Assembly: GCF_023008245.1 (NCBI RefSeq)
Contig: NZ_CP090145.1
Coordinates: 3,844,001-3,908,000 of the forward strand
Source of the DNA: Flavobacterium sediminilitoris
GTDB taxonomy: Bacteria; Bacteroidota; Bacteroidia; Flavobacteriales; Flavobacteriaceae
Reading direction: 5' to 3'
Length of the DNA stretch: 64,000 bases
In this document: piece by piece, positions 43,901-52,936 of the stretch
Layout of the letters: each line of letters begins with the position of its first letter
Numbering within the stretch: the first letter of the stretch is position 1
Made by a program: the position numbers and the translations under genes
Notes under the pieces: generated by a model
What the model was told of the DNA's origin: nothing
The model's input: only the letters and a program-made list of their open reading frames with translations
Database searches by the model: none

Positions 43901-43939
43901 CAAATGTACTGCCAAATCATTAAAAATGTCAAATTGTCA
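43901..43939 (-). promoter_or_regulatory. grpE-dnaJ promoter with TGTCA direct repeat
   Basis: On the minus strand TTTG (forward CAAA at 43930-43933), 21 bases, TACATTTG (forward CAAATGTA at 43901-43908). This is a very good match. The forward strand at 43927-43939 reads TGTCAAATTGTCA, two direct TGTCA units with a 3-base gap, overlapping the -33 region. It could be a heat-shock operator, but this is inference. Confidence 0.6.
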
Positions 43940-44040
43940 TAAAAAAAATACACCATCGCTGTTAGTTTATTTTTTTATTTAATCTTAATTTTAATTACAT
44001 TTGATTCCTAATTATAAAAAATATATAAATTCAAACTACA

Positions 44041-44700
44041 ATGAAGAAAAACATTTTAAGCTTAGCGTTAATTACTATTATTAGTTTAACTGGTTGTAAA
44101 AAAGAAACTACAACAGAAGAAACTGTAACTCCTGAACCTACTGTTGAAACTGTAGACGCTATTACATTTAACATAGATAATGCATCATCAAGCGTTGCAT
44201 GGATAGGATCTAAACCAACTGGAAAACACAACGGTACAATTACTGTTAAAGAGGGTAATTTTGATGTAACTGATGGAAAAGTTTCAGGAGGTACATTTGT
44301 AATGGATATGAATTCAATTACGGTTACTGACTTAGAAGGTGATGATAAATTAAATTTAGAAACTCACTTAAAAGGAACTGGTGACAAAGAAGCAGAAGAT
44401 CATTTTTTTAATACTGCAAAATTCCCAACAAGTACTTTTAAAATAAATTCTATTACTGAAACTGATGGTGTTTCTACAGTTAATGGTACTTTAACAATGA
44501 AAGACATTTCGAAAGAAGTTAGTTTTCCTGCAAAAATTTCAATCACTGATTCTGAAGTTTCATTAGTATCTGAGCCTTTTAAAATTAACAGAACACTTTG
44601 GGGAGTTAACTATGCTTCAAAATCAATTTTCGATGATTTAAAAGATAAATTTGTTGATGATGAGATTGAATTAACTGTAACTGCAAAAGCTACTAAATAA
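44041..44700 (+). CDS. YceI family lipoprotein
   Basis: This 219-residue lipoprotein has a lipobox (ISLTGC, Cys19). After a Thr/Glu-rich linker (about 22-38) the YceI lipocalin-like domain starts with AITFNIDNASSSVAWIGSK and includes KHNGTITVKEGNFDVTDGKV, DHFFNTAKFPTSTFKINSI near 120, and a final VDDEIELTVTAKATK. YceI proteins bind isoprenoid-type lipids or quinones in the periplasm. A TACATTTG lies at 43996-44003, 37 bases upstream of the ATG, but without a TTG at the right distance. The gene stands alone, with its own terminator. Confidence 0.9.
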   Translation: MKKNILSLALITIISLTGCKKETTTEETVTPEPTVETVDAITFNIDNASSSVAWIGSKPTGKHNGTITVKEGNFDVTDGKVSGGTFVMDMNSITVTDLEGDDKLNLETHLKGTGDKEAEDHFFNTAKFPTSTFKINSITETDGVSTVNGTLTMKDISKEVSFPAKISITDSEVSLVSEPFKINRTLWGVNYASKSIFDDLKDKFVDDEIELTVTAKATK

Positions 44701-44725
44701 TAGAAATCAACTATTAATTATACAC

Positions 44726-44756
44726 AAAAGCCTCATTTTTTATGAGGCTTTTATTA
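44726..44756. terminator. terminator between yceI and SDR gene
   Basis: AAAAGCCTCAT (44726-44736) pairs with ATGAGGCTTTT (44742-44752), a perfect 11-base stem with loop TTTTT. It serves the YceI gene and overlaps the last bases of the convergent oxidoreductase gene. Confidence 0.88.
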
Positions 44757-45659
44757 TTTTAATATATTTTGTAATGCTTTATCTAAAGAAGCATATTTGA
44801 ACTGAAACCCTTTATTTAATATTTTTCTTGCACTTACATTTTGACTAGCAAATAAAATTTGATGCATTTCTCCTAAAACAAGTTTCATAACAAACTTTGG
44901 AACATTTGGTAAAAAACAAGGCATTTTTATAGTGTTTGCAATAGTTTTTATTAGCTCTTTATTAGATACAGGATAAGGAGAAACAGCATTATAAACACCT
45001 TCTAATTTATTTTTCATAATAAAGTAAAAAATCTGTGTCAAATCATTAATATGTATCCATGATTGATATTGATTTCCGTTTCCAAACGCTGATCCCAATC
45101 CTAATTTTATAGGTCTCAACATTTCTTTTAATGCTCCTCCATTTTGCGCTAATACGAGTCCGATTCTTACTTTTGACACTTTTATTCCTAATCGTTCAAA
45201 AACTGAAACTTCGTTTTCCCATTTAGCAACTACTTCTCCTAAAAAAGAATTGTCTACTTGTTTATTATCTTCTTGATACACATTCGTCAAACTACTTGGA
45301 TAAATTCCTATAGCAGAAGCTGAAATAATATGTTGTACTTGATTTTGATTTTTTGATAATGCTTGAAACAATAATCTAGTTGAAAGCACTCTACTATTTA
45401 TAATTTCTTCTTTATAAGAAAGAGTCCATCTTTTTGAAACACTTGCTCCTGCTAAGTGAATTATCACTTCTACATCATCAAATGCATTAGTATTTATTTG
45501 TCCCGATTTAGGGTTCCAATAATATCCTTTATAATTAGATTGAGTAATTAATTTACTTTTTGATGTTGACAAGTAATGAACTGTAACACCATTTTGAAGT
45601 AATAATTTTACTAATTCATTACCTATTAAACCCGTTGCTCCAGTTATTAAAACTTTCAT
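44754..45659 (-). CDS. TIGR01777 family (SDR-type) NAD-dependent oxidoreductase
   Basis: This 301-residue protein opens with the nucleotide-binding motif KVLITGATGLIGNELVKLL and then VEVIIHLAGASVSKRWTLSY, both typical of the TIGR01777 extended SDR group (HSDR39U1-like, often called epimerase). The usual catalytic Tyr-x3-Lys is altered to IGIYPSS near residue 120, common in this group. It ends with the small helical DUF1731-like domain. The function is unknown; NADP(H) binding is likely. It is a single-gene unit whose start lies 103 bases from the DUF4442 gene. Confidence 0.88.
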   Translation of the reverse strand: MKVLITGATGLIGNELVKLLLQNGVTVHYLSTSKSKLITQSNYKGYYWNPKSGQINTNAFDDVEVIIHLAGASVSKRWTLSYKEEIINSRVLSTRLLFQALSKNQNQVQHIISASAIGIYPSSLTNVYQEDNKQVDNSFLGEVVAKWENEVSVFERLGIKVSKVRIGLVLAQNGGALKEMLRPIKLGLGSAFGNGNQYQSWIHINDLTQIFYFIMKNKLEGVYNAVSPYPVSNKELIKTIANTIKMPCFLPNVPKFVMKLVLGEMHQILFASQNVSARKILNKGFQFKYASLDKALQNILK

Positions 45660-45762
45660 TATTTATATGTTTTAAACAAAAATACAAAGTCTATAGCCTT
45701 AATTGAAGTTAATTAACTAATGTTAACATGTCAAACACTAAGAACTCATACATACGTTTTTT

Positions 45763-46218
45763 CTATCCTCTAACTTTTATTGCCCATTCAAATTGCATTT
45801 CTGATACTTGTTCACCTTTTTCATTACTACCAATTGATGTTAGCCATATTGTTTGTCCTTCTTTTGTTTCAATTGCTTTTTGAATAGTTTCCTTGATTAA
45901 ATTTCCTTGATTACATTTAAATGTAATTCTTCCTGTTGCTTTTTTTGTAAATGTACTTTTATTATTAGCGACTAACATTGATATACTTTTTCCGCTTTCT
46001 TTTACTTGATACATTACAAGTGCTCCTGTTGTAAATTCTGCTGCCATAGCCTGCACTGCAAAATACATTGATTTAAATGGGTTTTGATTAAACCATCTGT
46101 GTTTAACTGTTACTAAACATTCTTCTTTTACTATTTTTTGTACTCTAACACCACTCCAAAAAGCAGATGGTAATTTGAAAAACATAAATGTATTTAGCTT
46201 TGATGGTGTAAATTTCAT
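45763..46218 (-). CDS. DUF4442 hotdog-fold protein
   Basis: This 151-residue protein fits the DUF4442 (YiiD C-terminal) family of hotdog-fold thioesterase-like proteins: SKLNTFMFFKLPSAFWSGVR at the start, VTVKHRWFNQNPFKSMYFAVQAM near 35-57, then a beta-rich half ending MQFEWAIKVRG. Members are thought to bind acyl-CoA or acyl-ACP. No catalytic residue is certain. It starts at 46218 and faces the DUF4870 gene, giving a divergent pair with about 200 bases between. Confidence 0.82.
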   Translation of the reverse strand: MKFTPSKLNTFMFFKLPSAFWSGVRVQKIVKEECLVTVKHRWFNQNPFKSMYFAVQAMAAEFTTGALVMYQVKESGKSISMLVANNKSTFTKKATGRITFKCNQGNLIKETIQKAIETKEGQTIWLTSIGSNEKGEQVSEMQFEWAIKVRG

Positions 46219-46416
46219 AGTTTTTATTTTTAGTTTCTGTAAAAATACAAAAAATACTATGCACTCATACTATTTTTTAATATGTTAATTTTTTGTTAAT
46301 TATTAGTACTATGTGTAACATAATACCTGTTTTTAGACTTATCTTTGTATAAGAAATTAATAGCTATAGTATAATTGCTTAAAAAAATCATCAATATAAA
46401 TCAATCAAAAATAACT

Positions 46417-46872
46417 ATGAGAACATCAAATGAAAAAAGTCTAGGTTCATTAATACACTTAAGTACATTGAGCCAATACATTATTCCTCTAGGAAATTAC
46501 ATCTTTCCTTTATTACTATGGACAACTAGAAAAGAAAAGTCTGATTTTATAGATCATAATGGAAAACAAGCCTTGAATTTTCAACTAAGTATTTTATTGT
46601 ATTCTCTTATTGCAATAATTATTTCAATACCAACTTTTATATTTTGGTTAATTAATACAATAGAAAAATTAGAAATGAACAATCAAGTAATAACTATGAG
46701 AGAAGTGATAACGACTCAAAATATTACAGGAATGGTACTATTAGGATTAATCGCCCTAATTTTAATTGCCTTTCTTAAGTTAAGTGAGTTCTTTTTAATT
46801 ATATATGCTTCGGTTAAAAGCGCTAATGGAGAACAATATAATTATCCGTTAACAATAAAATTTATAAAATAG
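46417..46872 (+). CDS. DUF4870 domain membrane protein
   Basis: I place the start at ATG 46417 (MRTSNEKSLGSLIHLSTLSQ), since the 14 residues before it (from an upstream ATG at 46375) read like untranslated sequence. The product, 151 residues, belongs to DUF4870, with FIDHNGKQALNFQLSILLYS near 43 and three membrane helices (about 20-35, 55-80 and 105-135). The family is widespread and often next to other envelope-stress genes. It precedes the PadR regulator by 91 bases, so it may belong to the PadR-PspC-GIN set. Confidence 0.85.
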   Translation: MRTSNEKSLGSLIHLSTLSQYIIPLGNYIFPLLLWTTRKEKSDFIDHNGKQALNFQLSILLYSLIAIIISIPTFIFWLINTIEKLEMNNQVITMREVITTQNITGMVLLGLIALILIAFLKLSEFFLIIYASVKSANGEQYNYPLTIKFIK

Positions 46873-46963
46873 TTTCAATCATCAATCAATAAATCAATCA
46901 TCTGAAATAATATTCAGATAAAATCAAAAAATGAACAGTTTAATTAAAAAATCAAAATGAATC

Positions 46964-47299
46964 ATGAACATTGAAAACACAAAAGCTCAAATGAGAAAAG
47001 GTGTTTTAGAGTTCTGCATACTTTCTGTATTGAAAGAAAAAGATGCATATACTTCTGAAATTCTAGAGACTCTAAAAAATGCCAAATTATTAGTTGTTGA
47101 AGGTACAGTTTATCCTTTATTAACTAGATTAAAAAACGATGGTCTATTAAATTATCGTTGGGAAGAATCAACATCTGGTCCACCTAGAAAATACTATGGA
47201 TTAACCGATGTAGGACAAGAATTTTTAAATGAATTAAATAGCACCTGGACAGAATTGTCTGACGCTGTAAATATAATAACACAACCTAGCCAAAACTAA
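46964..47299 (+). CDS. PadR family transcriptional regulator
   Basis: This 111-residue protein is a short (class II) PadR regulator. The winged-helix contains MRKGVLEFCILSVLKEKDAY, TSEILETLKNAKLLVVEGTVYPLLTRLKNDGLL and RKYYGLTDVGQEFLNEL, and a short C-terminal helix makes the dimer contact. It ends 5 bases before the PspC gene and is very probably its operon-mate and regulator. PadR proteins answer to small phenolic or lipophilic compounds, but the ligand is unknown here. Confidence 0.92.
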   Translation: MNIENTKAQMRKGVLEFCILSVLKEKDAYTSEILETLKNAKLLVVEGTVYPLLTRLKNDGLLNYRWEESTSGPPRKYYGLTDVGQEFLNELNSTWTELSDAVNIITQPSQN

Positions 47300-47304
47300 A
47301 AGTC

Positions 47305-48993
47305 ATGAACAAAACAATAAGTATAAATTTAGGAGGTTTCTTTTTCCATATAGACGAAGATGCTTATCAAAAATTAACACGCTATTTTGATGCTGTTAAA
47401 CGTTCTCTTTCACCAGAAGGTAGAGATGAGATTATAAATGATATTGAAAGTAGAATTGCTGAACTTTTTCAAGAAAGACTTAAAAATGAAAGTCAAGTTA
47501 TTAGCTTAAAAGAAATCGACGAAGTAATTACTATTATGGGGCAACCTGAAGATTATAAAATTGATGAAGAAACAACGTATTCAAGTTTTTCTCAATCAAA
47601 TTCAAAATCTTCAAACTCAAAAAGTAGAAGATTATATAGAGATAAAGATAATGCTATTTTAGGAGGTGTTGCATCTGGTTTTGGTCACTATTTCAATATT
47701 GATCCATTATGGATTAGAATATTATTTATTATCTCTCCATTCATTAGTTTTGGAACTTCATTAGTAATTTACTTAATCCTTTGGATTTTAATACCAGAAG
47801 CTTTAACAACTTCTCAAAAATTAGAAATGAAAGGAGAACCTATTAATATTTCAAATATTGAAAAAAAAGTAAAAGAAGGAATTGATGATATTGCAAGTAA
47901 AATAAATAATTTAGATCATCAAAAAATATCAAATACTGCTAAAACAGGCGTGAGTCAAATTGGGAACACATTAAGCACTCTTTTTCTAAGTATTTTTAAA
48001 GTAATGGCAAAAATTATTGGTGTATTCATTGTTTTCTTTGCATCAATGACATTATTAAGTATAATCATAGGTGGTATTTTTATGATCTTTTCATCATCAT
48101 TACCTGATACTTTTATATTTAATCATTTTCATACTCCATTTGATTTCGACATTCCTATGTGGATTCAAGGAATATTATTAATATTAAGCATAGGAATTCC
48201 AGTATTCTTTTTACTAATTCTTGGGTTAAAACTATTAGTAACAAATATGAAATCTATAGGAAACTATTTTAAATATTCGCTTTTAGCAATTTGGATTGTT
48301 TCTATCATTTGTGTATCATATTTAGGTGTCGTACAAGCTACTGCAATAGGTTTTGATGGGAAAACAGTAAAAAAAGAGCAAGTTTTTATGCAACCAACAG
48401 ACACATTATTTGTTAGAATGCAATACAATAATTATTATGCTAAAAGCATTAATGAAAGAGAAAGAGGAAAATACACACATGATGAAAATAATAATGAAAT
48501 CATTTATTCTACTAAAGTAAGAGTACATTTTCTTAAAACAGATGAGAACATTCCTTTTATTCAAATAGAAAAATCTGCAACAGGAAAATCTCATAACGAT
48601 GCTAAGAACAGATCCGAAAAAATAAAGTATAATTTTGACATTCAATCAAATAGAATTAACTTAGACAATTATTTCACAACTAATTTTAAAAATAAATTTA
48701 GAGATCAAGAAGTTAATGTTTATATCTATTTACCAAAAGGGACTTATGTAAAACCAGATATGTACGTAAAAAACTATGACAGATCTGACAATGACTTTTT
48801 CGATCTTAAACATGATAGTAATTATGTTTATAAAGTTGAAGAATATGATGTAAAATGCCAAAATTGTCCAAATGATGATGACGATGATATTAACATCAAT
48901 GACTCTATAAATGAAAATGTTTCTATAAGAATGAATGACAAAGAATTAAAAATCAAAGCCACTAACGATGAAGTAAACATTCAATTAAAATAA
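47305..48993 (+). CDS. PspC domain membrane protein
   Basis: This 562-residue protein starts with a cytosolic region (1-90, with DAVKRSLSPEGRDEIINDIE), then a PspC domain (about 110-175: RRLYRDKDNAILGGVASGFG and a membrane helix ending LILWILIPEA), a linker and three further membrane helices (about 230-255, 285-310 and 320-345). The C-terminal 200 residues are predicted to be extracytoplasmic, beta-rich, with an acidic NDDDDDINI stretch near 530. It lies in the PadR-PspC-GIN set, which in Bacteroidota suggests envelope-stress response. Its start is 5 bases after PadR. Confidence 0.88.
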   Translation: MNKTISINLGGFFFHIDEDAYQKLTRYFDAVKRSLSPEGRDEIINDIESRIAELFQERLKNESQVISLKEIDEVITIMGQPEDYKIDEETTYSSFSQSNSKSSNSKSRRLYRDKDNAILGGVASGFGHYFNIDPLWIRILFIISPFISFGTSLVIYLILWILIPEALTTSQKLEMKGEPINISNIEKKVKEGIDDIASKINNLDHQKISNTAKTGVSQIGNTLSTLFLSIFKVMAKIIGVFIVFFASMTLLSIIIGGIFMIFSSSLPDTFIFNHFHTPFDFDIPMWIQGILLILSIGIPVFFLLILGLKLLVTNMKSIGNYFKYSLLAIWIVSIICVSYLGVVQATAIGFDGKTVKKEQVFMQPTDTLFVRMQYNNYYAKSINERERGKYTHDENNNEIIYSTKVRVHFLKTDENIPFIQIEKSATGKSHNDAKNRSEKIKYNFDIQSNRINLDNYFTTNFKNKFRDQEVNVYIYLPKGTYVKPDMYVKNYDRSDNDFFDLKHDSNYVYKVEEYDVKCQNCPNDDDDDININDSINENVSIRMNDKELKIKATNDEVNIQLK

Positions 48994-49016
48994 AAAATCA
49001 ACTAAATAAAACAATC

Positions 49017-49757
49017 ATGATAAAATTAATTATTCAAATTACAAAAGTTATCATCACGGTTATAACAGTATTATTACTTCAATCGTGTGTAAACGTAGAA
49101 TGGAATAGTGAAACTATATCTGGAAATGGTAAGGTTGTAACTGTAAATAGAACTATAGCAGAAAAATTTAATTCTGTTTCTGCACAAACTGGTTTAAATG
49201 TCATTATTGAACAAGCAAATACTGTAAACATTGAAGTACAAGCTGATGATAATTTACAAGATCATATTTTCACTACTGTAAAAGACGGTGTTTTAGAAGT
49301 ATATTCAGATGTAAATATTAAAAATGCTGAAGCAAAAAACATTTATATCAAAACATCAAATTTAGAAGAAATTAGATCTAGTAGTGGAGCAAATGTAAAG
49401 AGTGATAATAAACTAGAATTTAAAAATTTAGAATTACATTCAAGCAGCGGAAGTACTATTTTAGTAGAAGTAGATTCAGATATATTATCTTGTGAAAGCA
49501 GCAGTGGAAGCTCTCTTGAAGTAAAAGGAAAAACAAATATCCTTAATACAGAATCATCAAGTGGAAGCAACATTAATTTAGAAAATCTTATTGCTCAAAA
49601 TGGAAAATCAAGTTCTTCTAGCGGAAGCTCAACAACTCTAAATGTTGTTAATCAATTAAAAGCCGATGCTTCAAGCGGAAGTAGTATTGAATTTATTTCC
49701 AAACCAAATTCATTAATTGTAGACAAAAGTTCAGGCGGAAGTGTAAGCCAAAAATAA
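49017..49757 (+). CDS. head GIN domain (DUF2807) lipoprotein
   Basis: This 246-residue lipoprotein has a hydrophobic leader and a lipobox ending LLQSC (Cys24). The GIN domain (about 45-235) is a repetitive beta-helix: FNSVSAQTGLNVIIEQANTV near 47 is followed by units with SSSGST, SSSGSS, SSSGSN and SSSGSS about every 20 residues, the ladder turns of the helix. Such proteins are in the periplasm or cell surface. Function is unknown. It follows the PspC gene by 23 bases, so it is in the same operon, and is followed by a terminator. Confidence 0.9.
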   Translation: MIKLIIQITKVIITVITVLLLQSCVNVEWNSETISGNGKVVTVNRTIAEKFNSVSAQTGLNVIIEQANTVNIEVQADDNLQDHIFTTVKDGVLEVYSDVNIKNAEAKNIYIKTSNLEEIRSSSGANVKSDNKLEFKNLELHSSSGSTILVEVDSDILSCESSSGSSLEVKGKTNILNTESSSGSNINLENLIAQNGKSSSSSGSSTTLNVVNQLKADASSGSSIEFISKPNSLIVDKSSGGSVSQK

Positions 49758-49762
49758 CCATT

Positions 49763-49795
49763 AAAAAACATCAGTATTCGCTGATGTTTTTTTTA
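49763..49795 (+). terminator. terminator after the first GIN gene
   Basis: AAAAAACATCAG (49763-49774) pairs with CTGATGTTTTTT (49781-49792) around TATTCG, with a T run. It ends the PadR-PspC-GIN transcript. Confidence 0.88.
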
Positions 49796-49882
49796 TATTT
49801 GCTCAGTCTATTAATCATTCTTAAATTAATTTTTGGAATGATTATTGAGTATTTTATAGAAATGAAATTATAGTTTATAAAA

Positions 49883-50716
49883 ATGAAAAAAATCACATTA
49901 TTACTTTTAGTATTCTTAACTACTACCATTACTTTTTCTCAGAAAAAAGAAAAGATTAAAGGATCAAGAGTTATAACGCACACAATAAAAGAAGTAGAAA
50001 GCTTTGAAAATATTGAAGTAGAAGACAATGTAGAAATCTTTTTAGTAAAAGCTGATACTTCTTCTATAGAAATTGAAGCAGATGATAATTTACATGATGT
50101 TATAGACTTTTCAGTTGTTGCTAACACATTACGAATTACTACATTAAAAAATGTAAGTAGCTCAAAAAAATTCTCTATAAGAGTTAATTATGCTGCTGAC
50201 TTAAAACAAATTACAGCAAAAAACGAAGCAAGAATTAACGCATTAAATGAATTACAATTAGAAAATGTAATTGTAAAAAATTATGATAATTCAGCTTCTT
50301 TTTTAAACGTAAACTCTACTACTTTTACCTTAATCTTGAATGATAAATCTGAAGCTGAAATCAACGTAAAAGCTGAAAACACTACTCTAGAATTAAGCAA
50401 AAATGCCGATTTAAAAGCTTTAATAGCTTCTCCAGAAGTAAAATTAGATATGTATGAAAAAGCAAAGGCAAAAATTGAAGGCGATGTTTCTAATTTAAAA
50501 ATAAGACTTGATAATAATGCTTATTTAACTGCGAATAAATTTCCTGCAAAATCAATTGAATTAGCAATTGAAGGATATGCTAAATGTTTAATTAATGCTG
50601 TTAATGACATTTCAATTTCTGCTTCAGGAAAAACAACTATTGAACTATTAGGCGAGCCAAAAATTGATATGAAACAATTTACAAATAGTGCAACTCTTTA
50701 TAAAAAAGAAAACTAA
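49883..50716 (+). CDS. head GIN domain (DUF2807) secreted protein
   Basis: This 277-residue protein has a signal peptide (MKKITLLLLVFLTTTITFSQ) without a lipobox Cys, so it is periplasmic or exported. The GIN domain begins EVESFENIEVEDNVEIFLVK near 37 and repeats a beta-helix pattern with IEADDNLHDVIDFSVVANTL and LQLENVIVKNYDNSASFLNV. It is a separate, more diverged relative of the lipoprotein just upstream. Its last base is shared with the start codon of the next gene (TAATG), so the two are translationally coupled. Confidence 0.88.
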   Translation: MKKITLLLLVFLTTTITFSQKKEKIKGSRVITHTIKEVESFENIEVEDNVEIFLVKADTSSIEIEADDNLHDVIDFSVVANTLRITTLKNVSSSKKFSIRVNYAADLKQITAKNEARINALNELQLENVIVKNYDNSASFLNVNSTTFTLILNDKSEAEINVKAENTTLELSKNADLKALIASPEVKLDMYEKAKAKIEGDVSNLKIRLDNNAYLTANKFPAKSIELAIEGYAKCLINAVNDISISASGKTTIELLGEPKIDMKQFTNSATLYKKEN

Positions 50717-51234
50717 TGCGTTCATACTTTCTCTTTATTCTTTTATTCCCAATTGTTCTTTTTAGTCAAGATGCTAAAGTTTTTCCTGATGATTTTTTTG
50801 GAAAATACAAAGGAAAATTAAACATTCACAATCAAAATGGAAATCAGGTAATTGATATGGAATTGCATTTATTACCTACAGATACTATTGCCAGATATAA
50901 ATACACTATCATTTACAAATCTGACAAAGTAAATCAGGAAAGAAAATATACCCTTTTAGAAAAAGATAAAACAAAAGGACAATATATAATTGATGAGAAT
51001 AATGGCATTTTACTAAATGCCTTTGTAACGGATAATACGTTGTACTCCATTTTTGAAGTTCAAGGTAGCTTATTAACGACTACTGAACATTTTGCCGATA
51101 ATTATGTTGACTTTGAAATAATGTATTCTAATAAGAATAATATGGAAAAATCAGGAAAGAACACGGAAGAAATTCCTGAAGTTCTTTCCTATCCTGTTAT
51201 AAATGTTCAAAAAGCTCGATTATATAAAGAATAA
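50716..51234 (+). CDS. hypothetical secreted protein (172 residues)
   Basis: A signal peptide (MRSYFLFILLFPIVLFSQ) leads a 155-residue beta-rich protein that reads DDFFGKYKGKLNIHNQNGNQVIDMELH near 25-50 and ends with PVINVQKARLYKE. I do not recognise the family. It is translationally coupled to the GIN gene upstream by the overlapping TAATG, so the products are likely made together. A long hairpin at 51251-51289 follows. Confidence 0.7.
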   Translation: MRSYFLFILLFPIVLFSQDAKVFPDDFFGKYKGKLNIHNQNGNQVIDMELHLLPTDTIARYKYTIIYKSDKVNQERKYTLLEKDKTKGQYIIDENNGILLNAFVTDNTLYSIFEVQGSLLTTTEHFADNYVDFEIMYSNKNNMEKSGKNTEEIPEVLSYPVINVQKARLYKE

Positions 51235-51250
51235 TAGTTACTACTTCAAA

Positions 51251-51289
51251 ACACAAATGTTCGAATATAAAATATCCGAACATTTGTGT
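51251..51289. terminator. hairpin between convergent genes
   Basis: ACACAAATGTTCG (51251-51263) pairs with CGAACATTTGTGT (51277-51289), a perfect 13-base stem. The T run is short. It separates the GIN operon from the VKOR fusion gene. Confidence 0.75.
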
Positions 51290-51342
51290 TCAACTATGGA
51301 CAAATTATTCCCATAATTCTATTTTGATATTTAAAATGTTTT

Positions 51343-52860
51343 TTATTCCTTGAAGAAATAGAACAGTTCGTTTATGTTATATTGTTGCTCAATTAAATGA
51401 TTATTAAAAATTTTAACTGGTGCATAATTAAATTCATTTTCTAAACACCATTGAAAATACATTTCCAATTGGTTATTTTCTTTAGTAAAAGCATCTGTTT
51501 TTTTCCATTTTGCTTTCCAATCATCAATATTTAATCTTTCAATATGCCAATCGTCTAATGCTTGTATAACATTTTTGCCATTGTTATATAAATTTAAAAC
51601 GCTTCTTGCAATATCCAAATATGGGTTATCTACATTGTTTGTATTCAAATTGTAACAAATAGCTAGTTTTAATTTGTTTGGATATTTCATTAATAATTCT
51701 TTAGCGTCTTTATATGCTGTGTGACAATGTGGACAACTTGGACTTAAAAATAAAGAAATTACATTTGGAGCATTTTCATCACCAATAATCATTTTATCTA
51801 ATGCATTAAAACTTTCAACATTATTGATTGTTTCCACTGTTTTTTGAAAAACATCTTCACTTCTTTTAAAACGTAATAATTTATTTAATTCTACTTCGTT
51901 TTTATTGAACTTCTCAATCCATTTTTTCAATAAAAACCATAATGGTACAATTAATAATAGTAAACCTACTGCATTTATTACTTGATGATAATCTAAAGAA
52001 AACATTCTATAATTAACTAAAAACAGAACAGCATTACTTAGCATTAAAACCGAAATTAAAAGACACAATAAACACCATTTTTTAAGACTAAATTTTTGCA
52101 AATAAATAGAATAAAAAAGTACTGGTAATGAAAGTACACTTGCTAAACCTATTAAATATTCCATTTCTAAACCAAATAATAAGCTTATAAATGAAAAACT
52201 AAAAAAGATTACAGGTAAATCTACAAATTCTATATACTTTGAGAAAGAATATGATTTTGACTTTATAATAGAATCACATGAAAATTCTTCACTAATAGAA
52301 CAAAATTTTGAATCTGTGTTGTTTTTATTATTGAAAAAAGTTTCTAAAATTTCTTTACTTATAAAAACTCCTATAGCTGCAATAAGTAAGAAAGTAGTAT
52401 GTAAATGATTGTTTAGTTTAGTACTGATAGATAGTAGACACAAAAGAATTAATGCTATAGGTAGCATATAACTTGAACTCTTCCATTTACTCGAAATTTC
52501 TTCTTTTTCATTTTCTTCAACTAAAAGAACAATTCCTGACCAATATTTTTCTAAATCGGCTCTATTAAGGCTTTTTACTTTTCCTTCCTCATCTTCAATT
52601 GTAAACTCATTTTCCCCTTTTGTTAAAAGGTATAAACTTGGATTATCTATCTTCAACTCTGCGATAAATGAATTTGTAAGTTCATCAAAGTGTTCAAAAG
52701 GAATACTTGCTGCTATGTTTTCAATGTTTAAATAATTTAAACCATCAGTAATAGCAAGTAAACTTGGATAATTAGGATGTGATTGATAAAATTCTTCAAA
52801 TTCTACTATTTTAGAGCTATAATTAGATTTTTGCAGGTATTTAATTACAAGTTTCAGCAT
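51343..52860 (-). CDS. C39-like, VKOR and thioredoxin fusion protein
   Basis: This 505-residue membrane protein joins three parts. Residues 1-120 resemble a C39 bacteriocin peptidase domain (FYQSHPNYPSLLAITDGLNY and LEKYWSGIVLLVEE) but lack its catalytic Cys and His. Residues about 130-320 are a VKOR domain with several membrane helices; it has the Cys pair of FCSISEEFSC (about 187-196) and the active WCLLC. A thioredoxin-like domain follows with CPHC in LSPSCPHCHTAYK near 383-386. VKOR-thioredoxin fusions make disulfides in the periplasm with quinone as oxidant. The C39-like part suggests binding of Gly-Gly leaders, and Cys-rich peptide genes with such leaders lie nearby. Confidence 0.88.
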   Translation of the reverse strand: MLKLVIKYLQKSNYSSKIVEFEEFYQSHPNYPSLLAITDGLNYLNIENIAASIPFEHFDELTNSFIAELKIDNPSLYLLTKGENEFTIEDEEGKVKSLNRADLEKYWSGIVLLVEENEKEEISSKWKSSSYMLPIALILLCLLSISTKLNNHLHTTFLLIAAIGVFISKEILETFFNNKNNTDSKFCSISEEFSCDSIIKSKSYSFSKYIEFVDLPVIFFSFSFISLLFGLEMEYLIGLASVLSLPVLFYSIYLQKFSLKKWCLLCLLISVLMLSNAVLFLVNYRMFSLDYHQVINAVGLLLLIVPLWFLLKKWIEKFNKNEVELNKLLRFKRSEDVFQKTVETINNVESFNALDKMIIGDENAPNVISLFLSPSCPHCHTAYKDAKELLMKYPNKLKLAICYNLNTNNVDNPYLDIARSVLNLYNNGKNVIQALDDWHIERLNIDDWKAKWKKTDAFTKENNQLEMYFQWCLENEFNYAPVKIFNNHLIEQQYNINELFYFFKE

Positions 52861-52936
52861 ACTTTGTTTGTTATTTGTATTTCCAAATGTAGAAAAACAT
52901 CTTTATAAAAGAAATAAAACTTTGAGTTTTCCTTAA

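Noticed and set aside
51343..51700. Could the VKOR fusion gene be the leader-cutting C39 peptidase?
   Set aside because: The C39-like domain lacks both the catalytic Cys (expected in a DCGxA motif) and the His (HFVV motif), so it cannot cut leaders.
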